Shown here: positions 54,995-64,000 of the stretch, piece after piece
Position numbering within the stretch: position 1 is the stretch's first letter
Layout of the letters: each line of letters starts with the position of its first letter
NCBI RefSeq assembly: GCF_020536995.1
Contig: NC_068369.1
Coordinates: 22,421,060-22,485,059 of the forward strand
Direction of reading: 5' to 3'
DNA length: 64,000 nt
Source of the DNA: Dreissena polymorpha
Lineage: Eukaryota; Mollusca; Bivalvia; Myida; Dreissenidae
Notes under the pieces: generated by a model
Told to the model about the DNA's origin: nothing
Databases searched by the model: none
What the model saw: only the letters and a program-made list of their open reading frames with translations
Position numbers and translations under genes: made by a program

Positions 54995-57789
54995 CTAAAG
55001 GATAGGTGGACTAGACACGTTTCCGTCTATATCTAGACGGGCCGGAAATGCTGGCATATTCTCATATCCGGGTTCCCAGGTCTTCAGAAGAAGGTTCGAT
55101 TGTCTCGAACTGTTCGCGTCGTAATGCAAGCCGGGCTCCATCCAGTTGGTGGTCAGACCCTGGTGATCTGAAATACGACAAATACATCTGGTGAATACGG
55201 AATCCGGATAGTGCCATCTATAATCTCGCCCTTTTTTCATCAAGGGCGACACTAGACACACGAAGCGATACACGATATTTTGCGCGACAGTCGCCTCGAC
55301 GCATGATATTTGTACTGTTCAAATATCGCTGTAATAATATCGCCTGTCCACTGTCAGGTGTTCAAAAAATCAGGGGAGACAAAAGGTGATATTTTCACGT
55401 CATCAAGCATGTGCATCATGTCGTGTATGTATCTTTTGATATAAGATTATTTTATAATAATGTTAATGTCTGATCAGCAATTAAAATGTATATGATTAAT
55501 ACACAGGTGGTTAGCATGTTGCTATGATATTAATTAGTGAAAACATCATTTTGAATGATAAATAATCATATTATAACGAAAAATTAACTTTTTTGAAAAA
55601 ATAATTCACAATCAAATATATAACTTTGATAGCGAATTTTTTTTCATAAAATTTAATTTTTCGTTATCATATGATTATTTATCATTTAAAATGATGTTTT
55701 TACTAATTAATATCATAGCCACACGCTAACCATCTGTGGATTGATATAGCAGGCTATTCGCTTCTTATACTTCAATCTGGCAATAAATAAATAATATTTA
55801 ACATTACATAAATATTTCATATACACGTTTATTTGATGATAGGAAAATCGCTTTGAATAACGATTTTCAATATAACACTGAGTTCCCAAGGTTGAGTTAT
55901 TAGTTGTTCGATTCTACGGTTCAACGTGCATAACGTGCTTTTTGTTTAAATCATATTAGACATGCACACATGAACACAACTGAAAACAGTAACAGTGTCA
56001 ACTTTTTCTGAATATAATTATATAATAGTCATTTATATTATATTTGGAACCCTGTTAAGCAATATGAAACAAACGTTTTGCGTCCTTAAAAATCGTATTT
56101 GTTAGCCAATATAAATATAATAAATTGTTGTTTGCACTGTATGCAGTTTTATTACTGCCGATAATTTATTTGATAAAGCATTATAAAGGGTATTTAAAAA
56201 GTAAAATACCAGCATCAAAAATACCGTTTAATTAATGTATTATTAGACTGGACATTAATGTTGCTCGTCAATAATCTGGATAACATATAAATGATGATTA
56301 CACATGCAATGAAAAGAAATCTTCTGGTTATAAATTTTACTCCATTGTTCAAATTTCTAAATGGTTTATAACATATATCCTTGTCAATATATATCAAAAT
56401 TATAATGAAAATTCATTAGTTTGTACTCGGTTTACTAATGCTAGAATATTCTCTTATAAGTGTGTCGAGGGCAGCAATATTGATAATAAATGGTTAAAAA
56501 TTACCGTAACACCGTTTAAAAAAACCTGACGGTGGACAGGCGATATTATTACAGCGATATTTGTATAATAAAATATCGTGCGTCGCCGCGACTGTGTATC
56601 GCTTTGTGTGTCTAGGGTCGCCCTTTGAACGCGAGACACGACACACGAAGCGATACACGATATTTTGCGCGACAGTCGCGGCGACGCACGATATTTTTCG
56701 CGACAGTCGCCTCGACCTACGATATTTTTCGCGACAGTCGCGGCGAAGCACGATAGTTTGCGCGACAGTCGCGGCGATGCACGATATATTTAACACAATA
56801 TATCGCCTTTTAGGCTACTTACACATGGGCGATATATCGTGTTAAATATATCGTGTTATTATTTCGTAGTAAATACCTTTAAAATTCGGATACAACGTGT
56901 ACTCATTGTGCATCCAGGCGAAGTGAATATGCCACATCGACCACATTGTATTCGTCTTTCCCCGTGCAAGAAATGTGTTATACCAAGAGGTCGCAACATT
57001 CCCGGGAACATTCGGTTTAAAGTCGGATGTATTTCTTGCTTCCGCATACCAGTCCAAGAATCGAACCCAGTTCTTTCTGCTCGGCGAAAATCCCCAAGTT
57101 CCCAGGACCGGATATAGGTACACACACTGGCCATCTGTGTAGTTAATGAAACTCTGCCATGTTTTAACCCCGTGATGAATGGACAGACCTTGCAGTGCAA
57201 ATCCGTTAATTTCCGGGTAATGGTCATATTTGGAATGCACAAGCTTCAGATACTTATAGAAATGCGGTGACACCTCGAGGTCATCTTCGAGAATCACGGC
57301 TATTTCTTGGGGATTATTGTTGGGATTCCATGTAGATAACCATTGTCCATATATGCCAACATTTTGTGGATGCACGATCACATCATACGCGCCGTGACGG
57401 AACCGGAATTCCCGCGCTGTTTGTTCCGTTAATGGGTCCACGGTTCCATTTATAGAGCGGTCTATCCAGACCTCCAATTTAACATTGTCATTTTCATAGT
57501 CAGCCCTGTTCAGAGATTCTAGTAAACGAAGGACGGAATGTGCCCGATTATAAACTATGACAATTACTCGCAAATCAATCTTTAAGGTGCCTATATTGAC
57601 TTTGTTTACCAGTGCAATATTAGCATCGTAGTTAGAAAAATATATAAAGGAAGCCAGTATTCCTGTCAATCCCAATATTAGCGTCAAGAATGAATATGCA
57701 CGTAGCCCACGAACCTCCATCGTACGTAGCCAGTAATATTGTCTGCTCGCTTGATATGAAATATGCAACACCCTCTTCACCGATACCAT
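54995..57789 (-). CDS. GT-A-type glycosyltransferase-like protein, two exons
   Basis: Exon 1 is 57789-56877 and exon 2 is 55167-54995; AAAG|GTATTT and TTTCAG|ATCACC borders join in phase as ...YPNFK-DHQGLTTNWMEPG..., giving 361 residues ending PPIL. Residues 1-30 are cytosolic and 31-51 form one membrane span, as in Golgi type II enzymes; a start at Met24 is equally possible. A nucleotide-sugar fold follows: VIVIVYNRAHSVLRLLESL at 75-93, HPQNVGIYGQW at 140-150, and EDDLEVSPHFYKYL at 168-181, where the acidic cluster matches the metal/UDP-binding EDD of GlcNAc-transferase I (GT13)-like enzymes. NGT, NYT and NTS are possible N-glycan sites. Donor and acceptor are unknown. The 1.7-kb intron is full of inverted repeats. 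No faults were seen. Confidence 0.85.
55241..56628. mobile_element. TIR element in the glycosyltransferase intron
   Basis: Left arm 55241-55358 (CAAGGGCGACACTAGACACA... to CCTGTCCACTGTCAGG) is matched in reverse by 56525-56628 (CAAAGGGCGACCCTAGACAC... to CCTGTCCACCGTCAGG). Arms are about 104-118 bp and ~85% identical, with an AT-rich interior of about 1.15 kb. No open frame of note and no target duplication were found. Another hairpin element sits inside it at 55502. Confidence 0.75.
55502..55738. mobile_element. hairpin MITE nested in the intron element
   Basis: Arms of nearly 90 bp, from CACAGGTGGTTAGCATGTTG and, in reverse, CACAGATGGTTAGCGTGTGG, pair almost throughout and leave a spacer of about 60 bp. 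GATTAATA (55494-55501) and GATTGATA (55739-55746) flank it, an 8-bp duplication with one change, as for hAT elements. Confidence 0.75.
56629..56792. repeat. ~31-bp tandem units (GCGCGACAGTCGCGGCGACG)
   Basis: About five units of CACGATATTTTGCGCGACAG followed by TCGCGGCGACG, from about 56655 to 56785. The core GCGACAGTCGC is self-complementary. The same unit occurs once in each arm of the adjoining TIR element, so the array probably grew out of that terminus. Confidence 0.75.
56780..56855. repeat. 28-bp inverted repeat next to the exon 1 donor
   Basis: Arms 56780-56807 and 56828-56855 (CACGATATATTTAACAC-type, then ATATCGCC) pair at 27 of 28 positions around a 20-base loop. The structure begins about 20 bases into the intron past the donor of the glycosyltransferase gene. 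Confidence 0.8.
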
Positions 57790-58799
57790 TAATAAAACGC
57801 AATTGCAGTATATTTAAACCCACGAATAGCCTTGTAGCTGTAACCAATAACTTTTTAAACAATATCCCGTATTCTCGCAAACGTTACATTGAACATGTGA
57901 TTCAAAATCTAATAAATCCACATATTGCACGCCAACACTGTATGTATTTATTATCGGTGTATGATTGAATAAAGTTGTTATACAGGTTTTGAAGGTGCGC
58001 ATGTTCAATGATGCGGAAATCAAGATTTCCTCGTGCATAGATTTGTAGGATTGTGCATTCGACAGGCAAGCAGGGTAGAGCGTTGACGTGCTTTAAATCG
58101 TTTTATTTGTTAATGCTAGGTTTTGTTTAAAGGCTAATATTATGCTTTATGTGTTTCAGTGAGTGTTAAGAGAGTAGAAGGATGACTTGAGATAGAAAGA
58201 GGCATTGGTTCTGGACATTAACGAGTATACTTGTTATACTCCATTTTTCACAGTTCTATGTATAATGACACATTTTTGCCATTCATACTTTATGGCATTT
58301 TTTTTTTTGGAACCAGTGTTTGTGCGTGTGTTTTCAAGAAATAAATTACCCTGCTTGTCATGACACCTAAACAAATGTGTTTGTTTTTATTATAAATGGT
58401 TAGATGAAAAAAAAATATGTTTGACATAAAATGATGGTCCTTTGAAGTGCACTTGCCGAAACGCGCTACGCACTAACCGCGTCTATGCAGTCAATAGCCT
58501 AAACCAAGTATGACAGAGGTTTTACCACAGCGAATGCATAATTCTATATTATGTTCAGCTAAAAGCTAACAAAGCAGGTATGTTTATTAACGGTATCCAC
58601 AACTCCATGAATAAATCCAATAACGGCGAAAATATGCTGATTTCCAGTCAGATAAGCCGATAATTATCGATTTTATCGATAACGCGTAATAGCTTCACGT
58701 TGTTAACCGAGATGATAGTTTACCTTGGTAATTTAAATCCCGATGGTCACGTCATTTGTTATTCAATATTTAAAATGCTACCCATTTCACCCCAGAATA
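57790..58799. other. 5' flank of the glycosyltransferase gene
   Basis: No coding sequence was recognised. The promoter of the minus-strand gene should lie here or in an upstream untranslated exon; an acceptor-like CAAGCGAG|CAG near 57745 hints that Met24 may begin an internal exon. No TATA box was assigned. Confidence 0.35.
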
Positions 58800-59343
58800 C
58801 CCGATACCTTGCGGGTCGTGTTATACCATAGGGGACAGTGCTGTGCATTTTGGCATGAACTTACATAGGGTAATTAAATTGGAAAAAATAAATTTTTCAA
58901 AGTCCAATTTGAAACAACTTTGTATTAACATTGATAACAAAGGTATTGGCCTACATGTAGAAAAAATTCTGACAAATTTTCTTAAAAAATGAGCGAAATG
59001 TGGCTCCCTGAAGTAGAAGATCGGGCAAAATGGGTTATGTTCTGGCATTTAGGGGAGAAACAACTTCTCTAATGTGCAAGCCACTACAATAATTGAAGGA
59101 TTTATACAAACTTTCACATGTCTCTCATAACCTCTCAGCAGGGTTTCTCCAGAAAAATATTTATTGTGGAGAAATTTGCGTTTTTAATGACCATGTTGGG
59201 AAAACATTGATACCATCTGGGGAGGACCAGGAAACCATATGTGGGCAGTGAATTTATAATTCTTTTTCAGCCATTATGTTGCAACTTCTTTGCGTTGTAT
59301 AGGCCTACAGTAAGTGTATGTGGGCACATATGCGTTCAAATGG
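58800..59343 (+). repeat. long interspersed repeat, copy of 31.08-31.64 kb
   Basis: Matches 31080-31640 with small indels: shared blocks include TTTCAAAGTCCAATTTGAAA, CAACT, GCAAGCCACTACAATAAT and TGTATGTGGGCACATATGC. The match stops at 59343, just before the LINE, so it is either a separate repeat or adjoining the LINE's 5' end. Confidence 0.75.
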
Positions 59344-59351
59344 ACTGAGTT

Positions 59352-60779
59352 GTGTCCCCTGATCAGCACGGACGTGTTTTTGTGACTCGTGCATTTCTTT
59401 ACAAATTTGTGAATATGGGAATAAATATTGTTCTTTGGAGAGCGCGTATTGGCTGTTTTAGTCAGCCGAAGAAGTCAGTTTACCGGATTAAAGCGCTTGT
59501 GATTCCTAAAGGTGTTAAATGTAGGTTTTTAACCAGTTTTCGCCTTGCCACGTGCATTGCCGCCATTATTCTCACATGTGGCGACGTAGAATCCAACCCG
59601 GGTCCCCCAAAGGAAGTCGGAACTAGACGCAAAACGCAGCATTCCGGCCAAGATGACGCTCTAGGATCGATAGACAGGTCAATACCTAACCGTCCCGTGA
59701 CTCGAGCGCAGGCACCGTCCGGGGCTACCCCGGTAATTGACTCTCGGTCCTCGAACAACAACCGAACAACGTTTGACCCTAAACAAAGGCGAATATCAAA
59801 ATATGCGACTCCGATAACCTCTCACCCTTTTTCCCAAGAACGGATACAAGAACCCAACACGATCGCAAGAGACGAAAACAGGTCAGTCAATAATATCGAA
59901 ATCCTAGAAATGCTTTCGGCAATAAGGAACGATCTGAATAAACAACATCATAAAGTCTCAACTGAATTTACAAACATTGATTCAAAAATGGATAAAATCA
60001 TGTCGACGATCAGTGACCTTAAATCTGACAACGAACGCCTTAAACAGGATAACATTGACTTAAAACAACAAGTTACCGACATGCAACAAAAACTGGATAT
60101 TACAGAAAACCAATCACGACGCAATAATCTTAAATTTCATGGTATACCAGGAACTATCAACGAACAATGGGACACTACAGAACAGAAACTAAGGGAATTA
60201 ATGAAAAACACGCTAGGACTCGAGCATGCAGAAAATATAGACATCGATAGAGCACACAGAGTGAAATCTCGCAATAAAACAGAATGCACGATTATAGCTC
60301 GCTTTACCAGATTCAAAGACTTTCAATCTATCTTCAATAAAGCGAAAACTACCCTGAACTCAAACTCATCTTTTTCTGTGCAACAAGATTTTTCTGATCG
60401 AGTCAAGCGTCACAGGCATAAGTTGGGCGAACGGATGATCACTGAGCGAAAAAATGGCAACAACGCATCCATAAGATTCGACAAACTGTACATAAACAAT
60501 AATATTTACAAATTTAATGACACTACACAATGTGTTGAACGCATCGATTCACGCAGGAGTTTTCAACCACGTGCACATCAAGCACGTGGGTACAACGATA
60601 ACAATAGCATCACTGACGAAAGACGATTCGCTGACTACCGAAGCGAAATACCACACGGACCACCCGTCACCGATGACAACCCTTCTCAATTGGTCACCGA
60701 GAATTACCAAAGTTTCTCCGATCATCGTTCGGACACCTCCGAGGAAAACGACACACCGAGCCAATCACTCATTGCATAG
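59352..60779 (+). CDS. LINE ORF1 protein with N-terminal 2A peptide
   Basis: 475 residues, uninterrupted. A possible shorter start is Met22. Residues 60-75 are hydrophobic and lead into CGDVESNPGP at 76-85 (59577-59606), the 2A consensus D-V/I-E-x-N-P-G-P, at which ribosomes skip one peptide bond and release the upstream part between Gly84 and Pro85. Then a low-complexity charged linker (86-180), a coiled coil (about 183-255, with ERLKQDNIDLKQQVTDMQQK) and an L1-ORF1-like RNA-binding domain from RRNNLKFHGIPG (256) to about 390, including IDIDRAHRVK. The tail is Asp/Ser-rich. ORF1 proteins of this kind trimerise and coat the element's RNA. Virus-like 2A in APE-type LINE ORF1 is known in sea urchin and molluscs. 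Confidence 0.9.
   Translation: MSPDQHGRVFVTRAFLYKFVNMGINIVLWRARIGCFSQPKKSVYRIKALVIPKGVKCRFLTSFRLATCIAAIILTCGDVESNPGPPKEVGTRRKTQHSGQDDALGSIDRSIPNRPVTRAQAPSGATPVIDSRSSNNNRTTFDPKQRRISKYATPITSHPFSQERIQEPNTIARDENRSVNNIEILEMLSAIRNDLNKQHHKVSTEFTNIDSKMDKIMSTISDLKSDNERLKQDNIDLKQQVTDMQQKLDITENQSRRNNLKFHGIPGTINEQWDTTEQKLRELMKNTLGLEHAENIDIDRAHRVKSRNKTECTIIARFTRFKDFQSIFNKAKTTLNSNSSFSVQQDFSDRVKRHRHKLGERMITERKNGNNASIRFDKLYINNNIYKFNDTTQCVERIDSRRSFQPRAHQARGYNDNNSITDERRFADYRSEIPHGPPVTDDNPSQLVTENYQSFSDHRSDTSEENDTPSQSLIA
59577..59606 (+). other. 2A ribosome-skipping peptide
   Basis: Encodes CGDVESNPGP, a full match to the 2A core. The preceding hydrophobic stretch is the usual context for skipping activity. It would separate an ~84-residue leader from the coiled-coil/RNA-binding part of ORF1. 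Confidence 0.85.
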
Positions 60780-60782
60780 GAA

Positions 60783-63700
60783 GTGGGCCAAGGCCAACAT
60801 ATAAACGCTTGTGAACACTGCAGCATATTCACGTGGAACATTGCCGGTCTAAACAAACATCAAGACAATAGCGAATTAAGATCATATTTACAAACGTTTG
60901 ACATAATAAACTTGTGTGAAACATGGGGCAACATTCAAGGTGAATTTAGTAATTTTTTAGATGGATTTACTTGTTATGATTATGTCAGAAAACGTAAACC
61001 AAATGCTTTACGGAACAGTGATGGTATTAGTGTCTTTATACATAATAAGTTAGAATCACTTAATATTATAAAAAGAGTATATTGCGATTTTGTTGATTGT
61101 GTTGTAATTCACTTTTGTTTCTCAAAATGTTATGAGATGAGCGATTTTATTATGTACTTTACCTATGTATCTCCCGAGGGGTCGACGATTTACAACAATA
61201 CCGAGTATTCCGATTATTCTAACGCTATTACCAAAATTTATGATGACCTAGAAAAAATTAGGTTTGATTATCCCGACACATCTCTGTTTCTGTCTGGTGA
61301 TTTCAATAGCAGAACGAAAGATTATCTCAATTTTATACCATGTGATAATTTAATACATCTACGGTGAAATCGATTATAACGGTAGCACATACGAAATACC
61401 TAGGAAAAATAAAGATACTATTGAAAATAGCTTTGGCTGCTCTCTAGTAAATCTTTGTTGCATTTTTGATATCCATATTCTTAATGGCCAATTCGAATCC
61501 GATAAAAATGGCGAATTCACTTGTTTCTAAAGTGACGGATCAAGCGTAGTCGACTACATGATAGCGTCACTAGAACTGTTTAATACACATTTGAAAGATT
61601 TTAGAGTATTAGAAAGAGATGATTCCGTTCATTTCCCGATATCATGTACCTTTGAATTGAAATCCGTCGTACCCGCAACAACGCATCAAACGCATCATAC
61701 GTCAAGTACCACGAACCCGTTACCCCGATTCAAATGGCGTGATACTTAAATGCAGGATTTTATATCCACATTTAAGAATAACCTCCAGTCAAACAGTACA
61801 ATAATTTCAAATTATATTAACATTGATATTAACGAAGCAATAAAAAAATCACATCATTATATGCAACAGCTGAAAAGCACATGCAAGTACGATCATTCCG
61901 CTTTAACCCAACGCAGCCCGAGTGATGGGACTCTGAGTGCGATGATAAAAAGCGAGCTAAATACGCGGCGTTACGTCAATTTAGAGTAACAGATTCAGCA
62001 ATTAATTTGCGTACCTTTAAAGATCTGAGGAACGAATTTAAAGCTTTCTGTAAGAATTAGCTTCTTGACTTATAACGTCGTGAAAGAAAACAGCTGTGCG
62101 ATATAAGAAAAAATGCGTCGATGTTCTGGAAGAAAATCAAACGTACTAACATTAAACCGTGTATACACTCAACTATTACGGCTGACGAATGGTATACATA
62201 TTTTGGATAATTACTATATGACACAGATGCTGTGGAAATCGACAATAATGAAAATGCAGAATTTATTGATGTATCAGCTAATGAACTTAATGAACCTTTT
62301 ACCGTAGAAGAAGTTGAACGATCATTGATCAAATTGATAAACAACAAAAGTTGTGGTGTTGATGGTATTCCCGCGGAATTTTATAAGTATACTTCGAGCG
62401 AAATAACATCGTGTACTGTTTAACAAAATTCTCGATTCAAGTAATTTTCCAGAATCGTGGGGAACCAGCATTATATGCCCTATCTTTAAATCGGGAACAA
62501 ATAATGACCCTGGAAATTACAGAGGCATTTTCGTTACTAATACTATGTACAAAGTATTTTCTGATATAATTAATTAACGTTTATACTCTTGGGCCGAGAA
62601 CAATAATAAAATCGACAAATCGCAAGCTAGCTTCCGACATGGGCACTCCACGGTTGATAACATTTTTTGCCTCCAAGCTATGATACAAAAGTACCTATCT
62701 AAAAAGAAAGGCAGATTCTATTGTCTATATGTTGATTTTAAGAAAGCTTTTGACTCTATCAACCATTTCAATGAAAGGCTTACATGGGAAATTTATGAAT
62801 GTTCTAAAAGCTATGTATACAAACTTAAAATCATGTATAAAATTACAAAGGAAATCTATATGCTCAAACGATAATAACACACAATCAGTTGACAACGCTG
62901 TTACCAATTGGTTCTCTTGTAACATCGGCTCCAGACAAGGAGACAAAACAAGTTCTACAATATTTACCCTCTTTATCGACGAGTTATCTGCCTTTCTGCG
63001 TGAAAACTGTGGATCGGGTATTTTGTCCCGACATTATTTGTTTAATGTTCGCTGATGATATCGCAAATTGCGCGGAAACAAAACAAAAATTACAGGAGAA
63101 AATCAATTTAATAGAGATTTTCTGTCAAAACTCAGGAATGGAAGTTAATCTCAATAAAACTGAGATAATTGTATTTTGTAACGGTGGAGTATTAACAGAC
63201 ACCGAACGTTGGTATTTTCGAGGTAAAGAAGTAAACGCAACGCCAGTAAACAAGTATATTGGTCTAATTTTTACCCCTTCATTATCATGGAAACTGGCAC
63301 TTGATAAGCTAGCTGCCCAAGCACAAAAGGCTTTATTTTCAATAAATAACTTTTAAAAGCCATTTGGCTACTTCCAACCTTTCGAAATGTTCAAAATCTT
63401 TGATTCCATGATCGAACCTATTCTTTGTTATGGATCTCAAGTATGGAGATATGAATAAGTACAAGCAATCGAAACAGTTCACACCACTTTTGTAACAAAT
63501 TCCTTAAGCTAAATAATAACACAAATAATTGTATTGTATTGGGAGAATGTGGTAGACATCCATTGTGTGTAAATTATTTTACTAACTGCATTAGTTGTTG
63601 GTGTAACCTTTTACAAATGCCCAAGCATCGTTATCCGAGAAATTGTTATTTATTGTTAAAATCACTAGATGACGCTGGGCAAATCTGCTGGGCATCGAAA

Positions 63701-64000
63701 ATAAAAAAAAATATTGTTTACATATGGATTTGGTTATGCTTGGATAAATCAAGATGTTGGTGATAAAAACATATTTATATCATTATTTAAACAACGCGTT
63801 ATTGATTGCTGCACGCAAAAATGGCATGACGACGTTTCAAACTCGAGTCGTTGTCACCATTATAAACATTACACAAGCTTACTTAACACAGAACAATACT
63901 TATCAATTGACTTAACACCAAAATATAAGATTGCTCTTTCGAAATTCCGAGCCTCAAACCACAGATTACAAATCAAACTGGGGAGACACACTAATATACA
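60783..64000 (+). pseudogene. LINE ORF2 (APE endonuclease and reverse transcriptase), broken
   Basis: Begins three bases after the ORF1 stop. The endonuclease part (60783-61740) has FTWNIAGLN, LCETW with the catalytic Glu, GDFNSR and, in another frame, VHFPISCTF in place of SDHFP. The RT part has SCGVDGIPAEFYK (62350), GNYRGIFV (62515), ASFRHGHSTVDNIF, YVDFKKAFDSI (62735), GSRQGD (62930), FADDI (63052) as the catalytic box, GMEVNLNKTE and YIGLIFTPSLSW (63262). Frames change many times and there are several in-frame stops, for example at 61365, 61748, 61987 and 62574. It continues past 64000 with ALSKFRASNHRLQIKLGRH, the C-terminal segment of this CR1/L2-like group. So ORF1 is open but ORF2 is dead. 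Confidence 0.85.

Noticed and set aside
56561-56845. 94- and 100-residue frames on both strands over the GCGACAGTCGC array
   Set aside because: They are translations of the tandem repeat and the TIR arm, not genes.

Overview
The window looks like nuclear DNA of a bivalve mollusc, most likely a dreissenid such as the zebra or quagga mussel. The basis is indirect. It is AT-rich, has large introns with GT/AG borders, holds very little host coding sequence, and is packed with repeat families that I associate with bivalves: tandem ~145-165 bp units, short TIR elements with a CCATTTATG terminus, and MULE, hAT and CR1-like remnants. No rRNA, intact tRNA gene, CRISPR array or bacterial operon was seen.

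Layout. 1-3.6 kb: one end of an old LTR retrotransposon on the minus strand (gag side, leader, tRNA primer site, one LTR). 3.7-4.2 kb: hAT transposase tail. 4.5-8.5 kb: a palindrome cluster and CCAAT box followed by a broken four-exon integrase-core gene. 10.1-11.5 kb: tandem repeat array. 11.6-19.3 kb: minus-strand multi-exon gene for a HECT-like (G2E3-like) ubiquitin ligase, probably decaying. 20-20.8 kb: foldback element. 23-25.3 kb: Mutator-like element (MULE) with repeat-built termini and a perfect 9-bp target duplication. A 330-bp relative lies at 28.1 kb and a truncated copy at 46.5-48.3 kb, next to a 49-bp satellite. 30-41 kb: repeats, including a second MULE-like family at 33.0-33.9 kb, inverted ~640-bp repeats at 31.9 and 37.2 kb, and a degraded LINE at 39.6-41.1 kb. 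42-53 kb: mostly non-coding DNA with short inverted-repeat elements. 55.0-57.8 kb: a two-exon glycosyltransferase-like gene on the minus strand, the best intact host gene here, with an intron full of inverted repeats. 59.35-64 kb: a LINE whose ORF1 is open and carries a 2A ribosome-skipping peptide, while its ORF2 is broken and runs off the window.

The two clear host loci (HECT-like ligase and Golgi-type glycosyltransferase) show no functional link. The strongest theme is mobile DNA. Two MULE-like families with 9-bp target duplications have termini built from ~30-bp tandem units, and several other repeats (19.99, 25.6, 42.2, 56.6 kb, and the GTACGTCGACGTAC clusters at 4.5 and 30.2 kb) share that style. 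I read the sequence by eye, so boundaries marked approximate could move by tens of bases.
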